Source: Aquincola tertiaricarbonis (lineage in GTDB: Bacteria; Pseudomonadota; Gammaproteobacteria; Burkholderiales; Burkholderiaceae_C). Taken from it: a stretch of DNA of 64,000 nt. Below, piece by piece: positions 37,430 to 47,522 of the stretch. The DNA is taken from positions 186,001 through 250,000 of the forward strand of contig NZ_JZUE01000007.1 in assembly GCF_000969605.1 (NCBI RefSeq), in the 5' to 3' direction. A model generated the notes under the pieces. It saw only the letters and a program-made list of their open reading frames with translations. It made no database searches and was not told the origin of the DNA. How positions within the stretch are numbered: position 1 is the stretch's first letter; every line of letters begins with the position of its first letter. Both the position numbers and the translations under genes were made by a program.

Positions 37430-38619
37430 GGCGCGGCCTCCTGCACGCTCAGCGGCATCACCAGCCGCACGCGGGTGCCCAGGCCCGGCGCGCTGTCGAT
37501 CACCAGCCGGCCGCCGAAGTGCGCCGCACGCTCGCGCATGCCCAGCACGCCGTAGCTGCGTGCATCGGCCAGCGCCTCGGGCGGCGCGCCGATGCCGTCG
37601 TCGCGCACGTCCAGGTACAGCACCGGCTCGGGCGGGTCGTCCACCGTGATGCGGATCTGCACCCGCGTGGCCTGCGCATGCCGGGCGATGTTGCTCAGGA
37701 TCTCCTGGAAGATGCGGAACACCGCGATGGCCACGCCCCCTTCCGGCGGCGCCACGCCGGCGGCCACGTGCAGCTGCAGGTCGCTGGGCAGCTCGGCGGC
37801 CTCGATGAATTCCTGCGCCTGCCATTCCAGCGCGGCCCACAGGCCCTGGTGGTCGAGGATGCTGGGCCGCAGGTCGGTGATGATGCGGCCGACGTTGTCG
37901 ACCGCGGTGTCGATCAGCCGGCCCATGCCGTGGCACTTGCACAGCAGCTCGGGCCGCGCGGCCATCGGCGCCAGGCGCTTGCCCAGCCAGTCGACATCCA
38001 TCTTCAGCGCCACCAGCAGCGAGCCGAGCTCGTCGTGCACCTCCCGGGCGATGCGCTTGCGCTCGGTCTCGCGCACCGTCTCCAGGTGGTTGGCCAGCTC
38101 GCGCAGCTGCGCCAATGCAGTGCTGAGCTCGGCGGTGCGCTCGGCCACGCGGGTTTCCAGCGCATCGTTCGTGCGGCGCAGCAGCTCCTCGGCCTGCTTG
38201 CGCTCGCTGATGTCGACGAAGGTGACCACCGCGCCGCAGACCTCGCCGTTCTCCAGGATCGGGTAGCTGCTGTATTCGGCCGGAAAGGCGCTGCCGTCGG
38301 CGCGCCACAGCACCTCGCCATCGACCCGGCAGGGCAGGCCCTGGCGGAAGGCGTTGAAGATGGGGCACTGTTCTTCCGGGTAATGCGCGCCGCCCGGGTG
38401 CGTGTGGTGGATCAGCGCATGCATGTTGCGGCCCAGCACCTGCTCGGGCGGCCAGCCCAGCTGCTGCGCCGCGCTGCGGTTGACGAACACGCAGCAGCCG
38501 GCCAGGTCGATGCCGAAGATGCCCTCGCCGGTGGATTCCAGCAGCAGGCTCAGGCGATCACGCCAGACGTCGGCCACCCGGCCGGCGCCGGCTGCGGGGA
38601 GAACGGCAGACCACGACAT
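37426..38619 (-). CDS. PAS-domain sensor histidine kinase (NarX/UhpB type)
   Basis: A 397-residue kinase with no transmembrane helix. An N-terminal PAS domain (about 25-135) is followed by a coiled coil (KQAEELLRRTNDALETRVAE), a HisKA_3 dimerization domain with EVHDELG (phospho-acceptor His195) and a C-terminal HATPase_c domain (FRIFQEILSNIARHA; DDGIGAP). It is therefore a cytoplasmic sensor, perhaps for a redox or small-molecule signal. Its partner is the overlapping response regulator. The signal is unknown. Confidence 0.92.
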   Translation of the reverse strand: MSWSAVLPAAGAGRVADVWRDRLSLLLESTGEGIFGIDLAGCCVFVNRSAAQQLGWPPEQVLGRNMHALIHHTHPGGAHYPEEQCPIFNAFRQGLPCRVDGEVLWRADGSAFPAEYSSYPILENGEVCGAVVTFVDISERKQAEELLRRTNDALETRVAERTAELSTALAQLRELANHLETVRETERKRIAREVHDELGSLLVALKMDVDWLGKRLAPMAARPELLCKCHGMGRLIDTAVDNVGRIITDLRPSILDHQGLWAALEWQAQEFIEAAELPSDLQLHVAAGVAPPEGGVAIAVFRIFQEILSNIARHAQATRVQIRITVDDPPEPVLYLDVRDDGIGAPPEALADARSYGVLGMRERAAHFGGRLVIDSAPGLGTRVRLVMPLSVQEAAP

Positions 38620-38665
38620 CGTGCCGCGCCTGCACGCAAGCCACGTGCCGGGCGGCTCTACGGCT

Positions 38666-38893
38666 CTACGGCGCTGCCTGCGCCGCTGCCGCGGCGATCG
38701 CGCCGGGCGTGGTGATCCACAGGTCGGCCCGGTGCGCGGCGATGTGCTGCAGCGCCCGCCGCAGCCGGTCAGGCCGGCCCACCACGATGGCCGGGATGTC
38801 GTTCAGCTCCTGCGGGTACGGCACCGACCACAGCGGCAGGCTGCGCCGGGTGATCAACAGGTCGTCGAAACGGTCGTGGGGGGCGCGCCCCGG
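38666..38893 (-). pseudogene. Remnant of a polysaccharide deacetylase gene (C-terminal part with internal deletion)
   Basis: Directly after the PhbB-like gene's stop and in the same frame, the minus strand reads HDRFDDLLITRRSLPLW, then VPYPQELNDIPAIVV, then RRALQHIAAHRADLWITTPG. These blocks resemble the end of polysaccharide deacetylase (PuuE-like) proteins. The usual 30-40 residues between the INDIP-type block and the ALQHI block (with the conserved ALHPY) are missing, and the N-terminal three quarters are absent. So the gene is decayed. The reading was made from memory of the family. Confidence 0.55.
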
Positions 38894-39637
38894 TCACCGG
38901 CCCGTCAGGGCGCCGCCGTTCACCGGGAAATCGACGCCCGTCATGAACGCCGCATCGTCCGACGCCAGCCAGTTGCACAGGCTGGCCACTTCCTGCGGGC
39001 GGCCCAGGCGGCGCACCGGCGTGGCGGCGGCCAGTTGCTGCAGCACGTCGGGCGGTGGCGTGCGGGCACCGGCGCCGGCGATGTGGCCGGGCGACACGGT
39101 GTTGACGGTGATGCCGTGCGGCGCCAGCTCCTGCGCCAGCGAACGGGTGAAGCCCTGCGCCGCGGCCTTGGCAGTGGCGTAGTTGACTTCCCGCACGCGG
39201 CCCTGGCCGCCGGTCAGCGATGCCATCAGCACGATGCGGCCGAAGCGCCGTTCCATCATGCCGTCCACCACCTGCTTGGTGACGTTGAACAGCGAATCGA
39301 TGTTGCCGCGGATCACCGCCTGCCAGTCGCGGGTGTCCATGTCGCGGAAATGGCGCTCGCAGGAGCGGCCGGCGTTGTGGACCAGCACGTCGATGGGGCC
39401 CAGCTCCCGCTGCACCGCGCCGAAGGCGCGCGTGGTGCTGGCCCAGTCGGTCACGTCGCCCTCGGAGGCGATGAAATGGAAGCCCAGCGCCTTCTGCGCC
39501 GCCAGCCAGGCCGCGCGGCGCGGCGAATCGGGCGCGCAACCGGCCACCACGGTGTGGCCGCTGCGCGCCAAGGCCTGGCAGATGGCAGTGCCGACGCCAC
39601 CCATCCCGCTGGTGACGTAGGCGATGCGCGAACTCAT
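38894..39637 (-). CDS. SDR-family oxidoreductase, PhbB (acetoacetyl-CoA reductase)-like
   Basis: A 247-residue short-chain dehydrogenase close to PhbB, the NADPH acetoacetyl-CoA reductase of polyhydroxybutyrate synthesis (246 residues). It has RIAYVTSGMGGVGTAICQAL for the cofactor, an ALGFHFIASEGDVTDW stretch typical of PhbB, and catalytic Ser140, Tyr153 and Lys157 (YATAK). Parts of the substrate region differ (GRSCERHF where PhbB has GITRDVVF), so it may be a divergent paralogue with another substrate. A PhaR-like palindrome lies about 150 bases upstream. Confidence 0.85.
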   Translation of the reverse strand: MSSRIAYVTSGMGGVGTAICQALARSGHTVVAGCAPDSPRRAAWLAAQKALGFHFIASEGDVTDWASTTRAFGAVQRELGPIDVLVHNAGRSCERHFRDMDTRDWQAVIRGNIDSLFNVTKQVVDGMMERRFGRIVLMASLTGGQGRVREVNYATAKAAAQGFTRSLAQELAPHGITVNTVSPGHIAGAGARTPPPDVLQQLAAATPVRRLGRPQEVASLCNWLASDDAAFMTGVDFPVNGGALTGR

Positions 39638-39786
39638 GGAAACGATCCTCTCTGGTGGCTGGACAAGGCGGATGGCGCGCCGCCTGATGGCTGCATCGGA
39701 CGCCTGACCGCCGGCTGAAACACGGCAACCGCCGTGCACGCCGGGACGGTGCAGGTTTGCACGCTCGGCGCCCCTTCGGGCACTTT

Positions 39787-39802
39787 CGCTGCAGTGCAGC
39801 AA
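39787..39802 (-). promoter_or_regulatory. PhaR-like palindrome upstream of the PhbB-like gene
   Basis: Read on the minus strand this is TTGCTGCACTGCAGCG, identical over 16 bases to the site upstream of ompW. The core CTGC-N3-GCAG is the pattern reported for PhaR. It lies about 150 bases before the PhbB-like ATG, so the gene's promoter may be near it. Confidence 0.5.
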
Positions 39803-39830
39803 TTGTGAGGCCTGGCGGGCGACCGTTCCA

Positions 39831-39856
39831 GGCCAGGGCCTCAAGTCACCCTGGCC
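39831..39856 (-). terminator. Probable terminator after the URC4 gene
   Basis: GGCCAGGG and CCCTGGCC form an 8-bp stem with a 10-base loop, about 50 bases after the URC4 stop. There is no T-run, so it may act only as a pause or 3' stabilising hairpin. Confidence 0.4.
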
Positions 39857-39908
39857 CCGCGGCTGCGTGTTGACGCCAGGCCCGGGCCGCGGCAGCCGGT
39901 GCGCAGCC

Positions 39909-41145
39909 TCAGAACACCGTGCCGTCGCTGTCGATCTGCACCGGCGGGCCGCCGCCGGGACGCAGTTCCGCCGCGATCTGCCGGCCGGCCTGCCAGGTGC
40001 CGCCTTCCAGCACGCGGGCCAGCGGCATCTGCTGCGCGCTGGCGCCCAGCCGGGCCCGCACGCGTGGCGCCAGCTCGTCCAGCAGCACCACGGTGAGGGC
40101 ACGCCATTCGATGGTCCAGGGCTCGCCGGGCGTGCGCGGCCGGTCGGCAAAGCCGGGATCGCGCGGCACGATGACACCGGCGTCCAGCAGCAGGCCGCCG
40201 TTGCGGTACTCGGGCAGGCCGGTGAGCGCGTCCAGCCCGGCCACCGGCACGCCCGCCCATTCGAAGGGCTCCAGCAGCGAGTAGCTGAGCCACTGGCTGA
40301 GCTTGTGGAACGGCACCCAGCCGGCACTGGGCCCGCTGCCGCCGGCCAGCGGATGCGCCCAGGCATCGCCCACCGGCAGCCCGGCAGCGCCAAAGCGCTG
40401 CCCACTGGGCCAGATGCCGCTGAAGGCGTCCAGCAGCGCCTTCAGGATGTCGGCGGCCTGCACCGTGCCGGCCGGTGCCAGCAGGTCGAACAGGCGGCCC
40501 GGCCGGCCATCGGCGCCAAAGGCCTCCGGCTGCGCGGCCAGGGCCTCGCCCAGCCGGCGCAGCAGGGCGGCACGGCCTTCCAGCCCCACCAGCGGATGGG
40601 TGTCGTCGGCGCGGAACACCTCGGCCAGCAATGCGGCATCCAGCTGCCGCAGCGCCTGCGCATCCACCCGCAGCGGCTCGGCCGGGTCGGACGAGAACCG
40701 GCCGGCCACGAAGGCGCGGAAGCTGGCCACGCCCAGGCCTTCGGAGCGGCTGTAGACCTGGCCGGGCGTGCCGTCGGCCAGCACCTCGGCATACGACCAC
40801 TGCGGGCCAGCGCCGGCATCCAGCAGCACGCTCACCAGCGCCAGGTCGATGCGGGCACGCGCGACCTCGGCCGGGCTGCGGCCGGCCAGCAGCGCATCCA
40901 TCTCGGCCTTGCGGTCCACGCCGCCGGCCTCGAAGTGGCGCCAGCGGCTGTGGTACGGAATGCCGCCCTGGGGGAAGCGGCTGCGGGTGAGGGCGGCCAC
41001 GCGGTCGGCCACCGCGTCCAGACGGCCGAGGTCGAGCCGGAAGTGCGGCGAGCGCTCGGCCTGCACCGCATGGGTGATGTTGCGGCAGCGCTCGCGGATG
41101 GTGGCGGCCTGGCGCAGCAGCTGCACCGCGGCGTGGTCCTGCAGC

Positions 41146-41153
<8 letters not shown>
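39909..41153 (-). CDS. URC4/Urg3 family (DUF1688) uracil catabolism protein
   Basis: A 414-residue protein of the URC4/Urg3 family, needed for the URC uracil-catabolism pathway described in the yeast Lachancea kluyveri. Family marks include TIRERCRNITHAV near the start, FPQGGIPYHSRWRHFEAGG, WVPFHKLSQWLSYSLLEP, and LPEYRNGGLLLDAGVI. Its biochemical step is not settled. It overlaps the URC1-like GTP cyclohydrolase II gene by eight bases, so they are coupled. A nucleoside ABC permease lies further upstream on the same strand. Confidence 0.9.
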
Positions 41154-42408
<1,255 letters not shown>

Positions 42409-42486
42409 CTCAAGGTCTCCGGGGACACTGGAACTTGGAAGCTCGAAAACATCGTACGCGCCCTGGCAGCCAACGCCGGCGACGCA

Positions 42487-43440
42487 TCACCGTTCGCCCT
42501 TGCGATAGGGCTTCATCAGCGCCTGCGGATAGGCGGCACGCCGGGCCACCACCACCAGCGCGACGATGGCCATCGCATAGGGCAGCATCAGGTACAGCTG
42601 GTAAGGCAGATGGAAAGCGGCCTCGCCACCGCTGCCGTCGGCCTGCTGCAGGCGCAGCTGCAGGGCATCGAAGAACGCGAACAACAGCGCACCCAGCAAC
42701 GCCTTGCCCGGCCGCCAGGAGGCAAACACCACCAGTGCGACGCATACCCAGCCGCGGCCGTTGACCATGTTGAAGTAGAAGGCGTCGAACGCCGCCAGCG
42801 TGAGGAAGGCGCCGGCCACGCCCATCAGCGCCGAGCCCGCCACCACTGCGGCGATGCGCAGCCGCGCCACCGACAGGCCCTGGCCTTCGGCCGCGGACGG
42901 GTTCTCGCCCACCATGCGCAGCGCCAGGCCCAGCGGCGTGCGCAGCAGCAACCAGCCCACCGCCGGCACCAGCAGCAGCGCCAGCAGCGTGAGCGGCGTC
43001 TGCTCGGACAGCACCGGCACCGGCAGCCAGCTCATCGGCTGGAAAGGCGTGATGGTGGGCGGGCTCTCCACCTTCGGGAAGCTCACGCGGTAGGCATAGC
43101 TGGCCAGGCTGGTGGCCAGCAGCGTGATGCCCAGGCCGGACACATGCTGCGACAGCGCCAGCTTCACCGTCAGCCAGCCGTGCAGCAGGCCGAAGGCCAT
43201 GCCCACCACCGCCGCCGCCAGCACGCCGCCCCACAGCGGCGCACCCTGGTACACGGCCAGCCAGCCGCCGAAGGCACCCGCCACCATGATGCCTTCGATG
43301 CCCAGGTTCAGCACGCCCGCGCGCTCGCACAGCAGCACGCCCAGCGTGCCCAGCACCAGCGGCGTGGCGATGCGCAGCACGGCCACCCAGAAGGGTGCGG
43401 AGGCAAGCAGGTCGGCGATCTGGCCCGGCAGGGTCGGCAT
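42487..43440 (-). CDS. Nucleoside ABC transporter permease (YufQ type)
   Basis: A 317-residue permease with about nine hydrophobic segments. It has the BPD_transp_2 mark LCERAGVLNLGIEGIMVAGAF, followed by GLGITLLATSLASY and VGENPSAAEGQGLSVARL. It matches the second permease of BMP-type nucleoside importers (YufQ/NupQ). The partner permease, ATPase and BMP receptor lie on the same strand, but a plus-strand cassette is inserted between. It leads into the URC1-URC4 genes. Confidence 0.9.
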   Translation of the reverse strand: MPTLPGQIADLLASAPFWVAVLRIATPLVLGTLGVLLCERAGVLNLGIEGIMVAGAFGGWLAVYQGAPLWGGVLAAAVVGMAFGLLHGWLTVKLALSQHVSGLGITLLATSLASYAYRVSFPKVESPPTITPFQPMSWLPVPVLSEQTPLTLLALLLVPAVGWLLLRTPLGLALRMVGENPSAAEGQGLSVARLRIAAVVAGSALMGVAGAFLTLAAFDAFYFNMVNGRGWVCVALVVFASWRPGKALLGALLFAFFDALQLRLQQADGSGGEAAFHLPYQLYLMLPYAMAIVALVVVARRAAYPQALMKPYRKGER

Positions 43441-43553
43441 CAGCGGAGGGTACGGCAGGGTGGCACTGCGGCGGCCGTGAAGGCCGTCAGGTCGCGTTCG
43501 AGCATAACGAAGCCCGATTCAAGTTCCGGGCCAAGGGCGCCGAAAGCCAGCCG

Positions 43554-44351
43554 ATGAGCAGTACGGTCGGGTGGTTGTCGAGAAGGTGGTGCCTGGCCTG
43601 GTGGGCCGCGGCGGCCGCCTGCATGGGGCAGGCTTCGGCCCAGGCGGCACCGCCCACGCCGCCGCCGCTGCGCATCGTCACCGAGGAATTCCCGCCCTAC
43701 AACCTGACGGAGAACGGCCGCGTCACCGGCTTCAGCACCGAGGTGGTGGAAGCCGTGCTGCAGGAGATCGGACTGCAGGCGCCCATCCAGTCGATGCCCT
43801 GGGCCCGGGCCTACGACACCGCCCGCAACGAAGAGAACGTGCTGATCTACTCGATCACCCGCACCGCGCAGCGCGAGGCGCTGTTCAAGTGGGTGGGCGT
43901 GGTGGCGCCTTCGGACTGGTACCTGTTCGCGCTGCAGGGCACGCCACAGGCTGCCGGCGTTCAGAGCCTGGACGACGCCCGCAGGTACCAGGTGGCCACG
44001 GTCAACGAGGACGCCGGCGAGCAGTACCTGGCCGCCAAGGGCTTCGCGCTGGGGCGCAACCTGCAGTCCAGCAACAAGTACGAGTTCAACTACGAGAAGC
44101 TGCGCCGCGGCCGCGTGGACCTGTGGATCGCCAACGACCTGGTGGCCCACCACCTGGCACGCCAGGCCGGCGACGACCCTGCGCGGGTGCTGGTGCGCGT
44201 GCTGGCGCTGCCCGACCTGGGCGGCACCGACGGCCTGTACATGGCCTTCGGCAGCAAGACCTCCGACGCCATGGTGGAACGCTTCCGCAAGGGCCTGGCG
44301 GCAGTGCGCAAGAACGGGCGCTACGAAGCGCTGAAGAAGAAGTGGCTGTGA
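43554..44351 (+). CDS. Periplasmic PBP2-type solute-binding protein
   Basis: A 265-residue secreted protein: a signal peptide (WCLAWWAAAAACMGQASAQA), then a family-3-like binding domain opening LRIVTEEFPPYNLTENGRVT. It carries PWARAYDTARNEENVLIYSI and REALFKWVG, shared with its paralogue downstream. The C-terminus is RYEALKKKWL. It ends with a GTGA overlap into the diguanylate cyclase gene. The ligand is unknown (amino acid-like). It is probably a sensor or receptor feeding the cyclase rather than an importer, because no cognate permease is adjacent. Confidence 0.85.
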   Translation: MSSTVGWLSRRWCLAWWAAAAACMGQASAQAAPPTPPPLRIVTEEFPPYNLTENGRVTGFSTEVVEAVLQEIGLQAPIQSMPWARAYDTARNEENVLIYSITRTAQREALFKWVGVVAPSDWYLFALQGTPQAAGVQSLDDARRYQVATVNEDAGEQYLAAKGFALGRNLQSSNKYEFNYEKLRRGRVDLWIANDLVAHHLARQAGDDPARVLVRVLALPDLGGTDGLYMAFGSKTSDAMVERFRKGLAAVRKNGRYEALKKKWL

Positions 44352-45664
44352 GCGGCGCCGCCCGCTACTCCCCCCTGGCCACCCGGCTGGTGATGGCCAC
44401 GCTGGGCTTCAGCATCGTGTTCACGCTGCTGACGGTGATGGTGCGCACCGGCTCCGCCTGGCGCGACCAGCGGCAGGCGATGACGGCCGAGCTGCAGCAG
44501 CTGGAGCAGGTGTTCCAGAACACGCTGTCCAAGGCCATCTGGGAGATGGACCGCGACGCGCTGGAGGCGCACCTGTCCAGCGCGGCCAAGGTGGGTTCGG
44601 TGGGCCGGGTGTCGCTGCAGATCGGCCAGGCACAGCGCGCGGGCGACCGGCTGGAGCGCCAGCGCGACGGCTGGGCACCGTCCCGCCTGGTGCCCTCGCT
44701 GGAGCAGGACCTGGCCTACGAGCCCTACGCCGGTGCCCGCGAAACGGTCGGCCGCATCCGCCTGGACGGCGACGAGCGCGTGCTGTGGAGCCGGCTGGGC
44801 GACGAGGTGGGCGGGATCGTGCTCACCCAGGTGATCCAGACCCTGCTGCTGGTCACGCTGGTGATGTGGCTGTTCAACCGCTCGGTCACCGTGCATGTGC
44901 AGCACATCGCACGCCACCTGGCGCAGTTGTCGCCCGAGAACCTGGCGCGCCGGCTGGAGCTGCTGCGCAAGAGCCGGCGGCACGACGAACTCACGCTGCT
45001 GGCCGCCGGCGTCAACCAGCTGCAGGGCAGCCTGTCGGAGTACCTGGCGCGCCAGCGCGAGGACGAGCGCGAGCTGGCCGCGCACCGCGACCGGCTGGCC
45101 GAACTGGTGCAGCAGCGCACCGAGGCGTTGCAGGCTGCCAATGCCAAGCTGGAGGCGCTGTCGCGCTGCGACCCGCTGACCGGCCTGCCCAACCGGCGCC
45201 ACTTCGACGAAGCCAAGGAAGCCGAATTCCGCCGTGCCCAGCGCACCGGCCAGCCGCTGTCGCTGCTGCTGTGCGACATCGACTTCTTCAAGCGCTACAA
45301 CGACACCTACGGCCACGCCGGCGGCGACGCATGCCTGGGCCGCGTGGCGCAGGCGCTGCAGGCCTGCTTCGGCCGCGCCGGCGAACTGGCTGCGCGCATC
45401 GGCGGCGAGGAATTCGCCGTGCTGCTGCCCGGCATGGACGCCGAGGCCGCCCGCGAAGCGGCCGAGCGCCTGCGCCAGGCCGTGGCCGCGCTGGCGATCG
45501 ACCACAGCGGCTCGGAGGTGGCGCCGCACGTCACCCTGAGCATCGGCGTGGCGGCCTACCGCGCCGAGTCGATGGACCGCTTCGACATCCTGTTCCACCA
45601 TGCCGACCAGGCCCTGTACGGGGCCAAGCGGCAGGGCCGCGACCGCGTGGCCTGTCCCGCCTGA
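44348..45664 (+). CDS. Membrane-bound diguanylate cyclase (GGDEF)
   Basis: A 438-residue protein that makes c-di-GMP. It has two transmembrane helices (about 12-32 and 158-178) around a periplasmic domain of about 120 residues, a HAMP-like and coiled-coil segment, and a C-terminal GGDEF domain with GGEEF at 352-356. The position of the inhibitory I-site reads RAGE (343-346), not RxxD, so feedback inhibition may be lost. The GTG start overlaps the upstream PBP gene as GTGA. It is followed by a second PBP gene 12 bases on. Confidence 0.92.
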   Translation: MSGAARYSPLATRLVMATLGFSIVFTLLTVMVRTGSAWRDQRQAMTAELQQLEQVFQNTLSKAIWEMDRDALEAHLSSAAKVGSVGRVSLQIGQAQRAGDRLERQRDGWAPSRLVPSLEQDLAYEPYAGARETVGRIRLDGDERVLWSRLGDEVGGIVLTQVIQTLLLVTLVMWLFNRSVTVHVQHIARHLAQLSPENLARRLELLRKSRRHDELTLLAAGVNQLQGSLSEYLARQREDERELAAHRDRLAELVQQRTEALQAANAKLEALSRCDPLTGLPNRRHFDEAKEAEFRRAQRTGQPLSLLLCDIDFFKRYNDTYGHAGGDACLGRVAQALQACFGRAGELAARIGGEEFAVLLPGMDAEAAREAAERLRQAVAALAIDHSGSEVAPHVTLSIGVAAYRAESMDRFDILFHHADQALYGAKRQGRDRVACPA

Positions 45665-45676
45665 AGGAGCCTTGCC

Positions 45677-46432
45677 ATGTGCTTCATCCCACGCCTGAGG
45701 CGGTTGCTGGCCGCCGGCACGGCCGCCTGCGCCCTGCTGGCCGCCCCGGCCGTCGCCGCCGCGCAGACCATCCAGGTGGTGACCGAGGCCACGCCCTGGA
45801 CCTACCTGGAAGGCGGCCGCGTGGCCGGCCCGGCCACCGAGATCGTGACCACGGCGCTGCAGCGAGCCGGGCTGACGGACACCAGCATCAACCTCTACCC
45901 CTGGGCGCGGGCCTACGACCTGGCGCTGAAGGAACCGCACACGCTGATCTTCCTGATCGCCCGCACGCCCGCGCGCGAGGCGCAGTTCAAGTGGGTGGGC
46001 GAGTTCATGAAGATCGACTACCACTTCTACCGCCTGAAGACACAGGCCGACGTGGTGGTGGGTCGGCTGGACGATGCGCGCCGCTACACCGTGGGCGTGA
46101 CGCGCGACGACCTGCGCCACCAGTACCTGCAGCAGCGCGGCTTCAGCAAGCTGGTGGTCTCGGCGCACAACATGGACAACTTCCGCAAGCTGATCGCGGG
46201 GCAGGTGCAGCTGATGCCGATGCCCGAGGACGATGCCCTGGCCTTGTGCCGCGAGGCCCGCTTCGATTGCGCCGGCCTGGAGAAGGTGCACACGCTGGCC
46301 GACATGAGCACCGGCATCCATGCCGCCTACAGCCTGGCCACGCCCGACGCGGTGGTGGACCGCACCCGCCAGGCCTTCGACAAGCTGCGCGCCGACGGCA
46401 CCGTGCGCCGGCTGATGACGCTCAGGCGCTGA
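45677..46432 (+). CDS. Second periplasmic PBP2-type solute-binding protein
   Basis: A 251-residue secreted protein with a signal peptide (LLAAGTAACALLAAPAVA) and a family-3-like binding domain. It shares the pattern YPWARAYDLALK, FLIARTPAREAQFKWVG with the first PBP of the cassette, so they are paralogues. It has an alternate hinge region (LDDARRYTVGVTRDDLRHQ). It lies 12 bases after the diguanylate cyclase gene and its end overlaps the convergent permease gene by 11 bases. The ligand is unknown. Confidence 0.85.
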   Translation: MCFIPRLRRLLAAGTAACALLAAPAVAAAQTIQVVTEATPWTYLEGGRVAGPATEIVTTALQRAGLTDTSINLYPWARAYDLALKEPHTLIFLIARTPAREAQFKWVGEFMKIDYHFYRLKTQADVVVGRLDDARRYTVGVTRDDLRHQYLQQRGFSKLVVSAHNMDNFRKLIAGQVQLMPMPEDDALALCREARFDCAGLEKVHTLADMSTGIHAAYSLATPDAVVDRTRQAFDKLRADGTVRRLMTLRR

Positions 46433-47522
46433 GCACCCGCGGCACGCGGCGCAGCCGGTAGTGCGCCAGCAGGCCGGCCACCAGGATGGCGATCAGGCTC
46501 ACCGCCACGATCACGTCGGCGATGTAGGTGGGCACGCCCACGCTGCGGCTCATGCTGTCGGCGCCCACCAGCATGCCGGCCACGAACACCGCCGCCACCA
46601 CCACGCCCAGCGGATTCAGGCCGGCCAGCATTGCGATGACGATGCCGCTGTAGCCATAGCCGGGCGACATGTCCAGCGTGACGTAGCTGGTGCGGCCGGC
46701 CACCTCCACCGCGCCGGCCAGGCCGGCCAGCGCGCCCGACAGCAACGCCACCTTCACCGTCACCCAGCCCGCCGGCATGCCGGCAAAGGCGGCGGCGCGC
46801 GGGTTGGCGCCCACGGCGCGGATCTCCAAGCCGGTGGTGGTGCTGCGCAGCAGCACGGCCAGCGCCGCCGCCAGGCCCAGCGCCGCCAGCAGCCCGGTGT
46901 GCACGCGGCTGCGTTCGATCAGCTTGCCGAGCTGCAGGCTGTCCTGCAGGGCCACGCTCTGCGGCCAGCCCATCGCGGTGGGGTCCTTCATGGGCCCGTC
47001 CAGCATCAGGGAGACGAACAGCAGCACGATGAAGTTGAGCAGCAGCGTGGTCACCACCTCATCCACGCCCAGCCGCGCCTTCATCAGCGCCGGGCCCAGC
47101 AGCAGCAGCGCACCGGCCAGCATGGCCGCGGCGATCATGGCCGGGAACAGCAGCCAGGTGGCGGCCTCGAAGCCGGTGCCGTCGTGCAGGCCGCCCACCG
47201 CCACTGCGGCCAGCGCGCCGGCATACAGCTGACCTTCGGCGCCGATGTTGAACAGCCGCGCCCGGAAGGCCACCGCCGCGGCCAGGCCGGTGAAGACGAG
47301 CGGGGTGGCGCGGGTCAGCGTCTCGGTGATCGCGAAGCGGGAGCCGAAGGCGCCTTCGATCAGCAGCGCATAGGCGCGGCCCACCGGCGCGCCGGCCCAC
47401 GCCACCAGCAGCGAGGCCACCGCCAGCGTGAAGGCCACCGCCAGGAAGGGCGCGGCCAGTTGCCAGCCGCGGGACACGTCGGCCCGGCGCTCGAAGCGGA
47501 AGGGCAGCACCTGTCTAGACAT
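46422..47522 (-). CDS. Nucleoside ABC transporter permease (YufP type)
   Basis: A 366-residue inner-membrane permease with about nine hydrophobic segments and the BPD_transp_2 region ARLFNIGAEGQLYAGALAAV. It also has VDEVVTTLLLNFIVLLFVS and VGANPRAAAFAGMP. It matches the first permease (YufP/NupP) of BMP-type nucleoside importers. It overlaps the ATPase gene upstream by eight bases. Its 3' end overlaps the PBP cassette on the other strand, and its partner permease lies beyond that cassette. Confidence 0.9.
   Translation of the reverse strand: MSRQVLPFRFERRADVSRGWQLAAPFLAVAFTLAVASLLVAWAGAPVGRAYALLIEGAFGSRFAITETLTRATPLVFTGLAAAVAFRARLFNIGAEGQLYAGALAAVAVGGLHDGTGFEAATWLLFPAMIAAAMLAGALLLLGPALMKARLGVDEVVTTLLLNFIVLLFVSLMLDGPMKDPTAMGWPQSVALQDSLQLGKLIERSRVHTGLLAALGLAAALAVLLRSTTTGLEIRAVGANPRAAAFAGMPAGWVTVKVALLSGALAGLAGAVEVAGRTSYVTLDMSPGYGYSGIVIAMLAGLNPLGVVVAAVFVAGMLVGADSMSRSVGVPTYIADVIVAVSLIAILVAGLLAHYRLRRVPRVLSA

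Noticed and set aside
38666-38857. A stand-alone 63-residue gene
   Set aside because: It has no proper start or ribosome site, and its blocks match the end of a larger family with an internal gap, so it is better read as a remnant.
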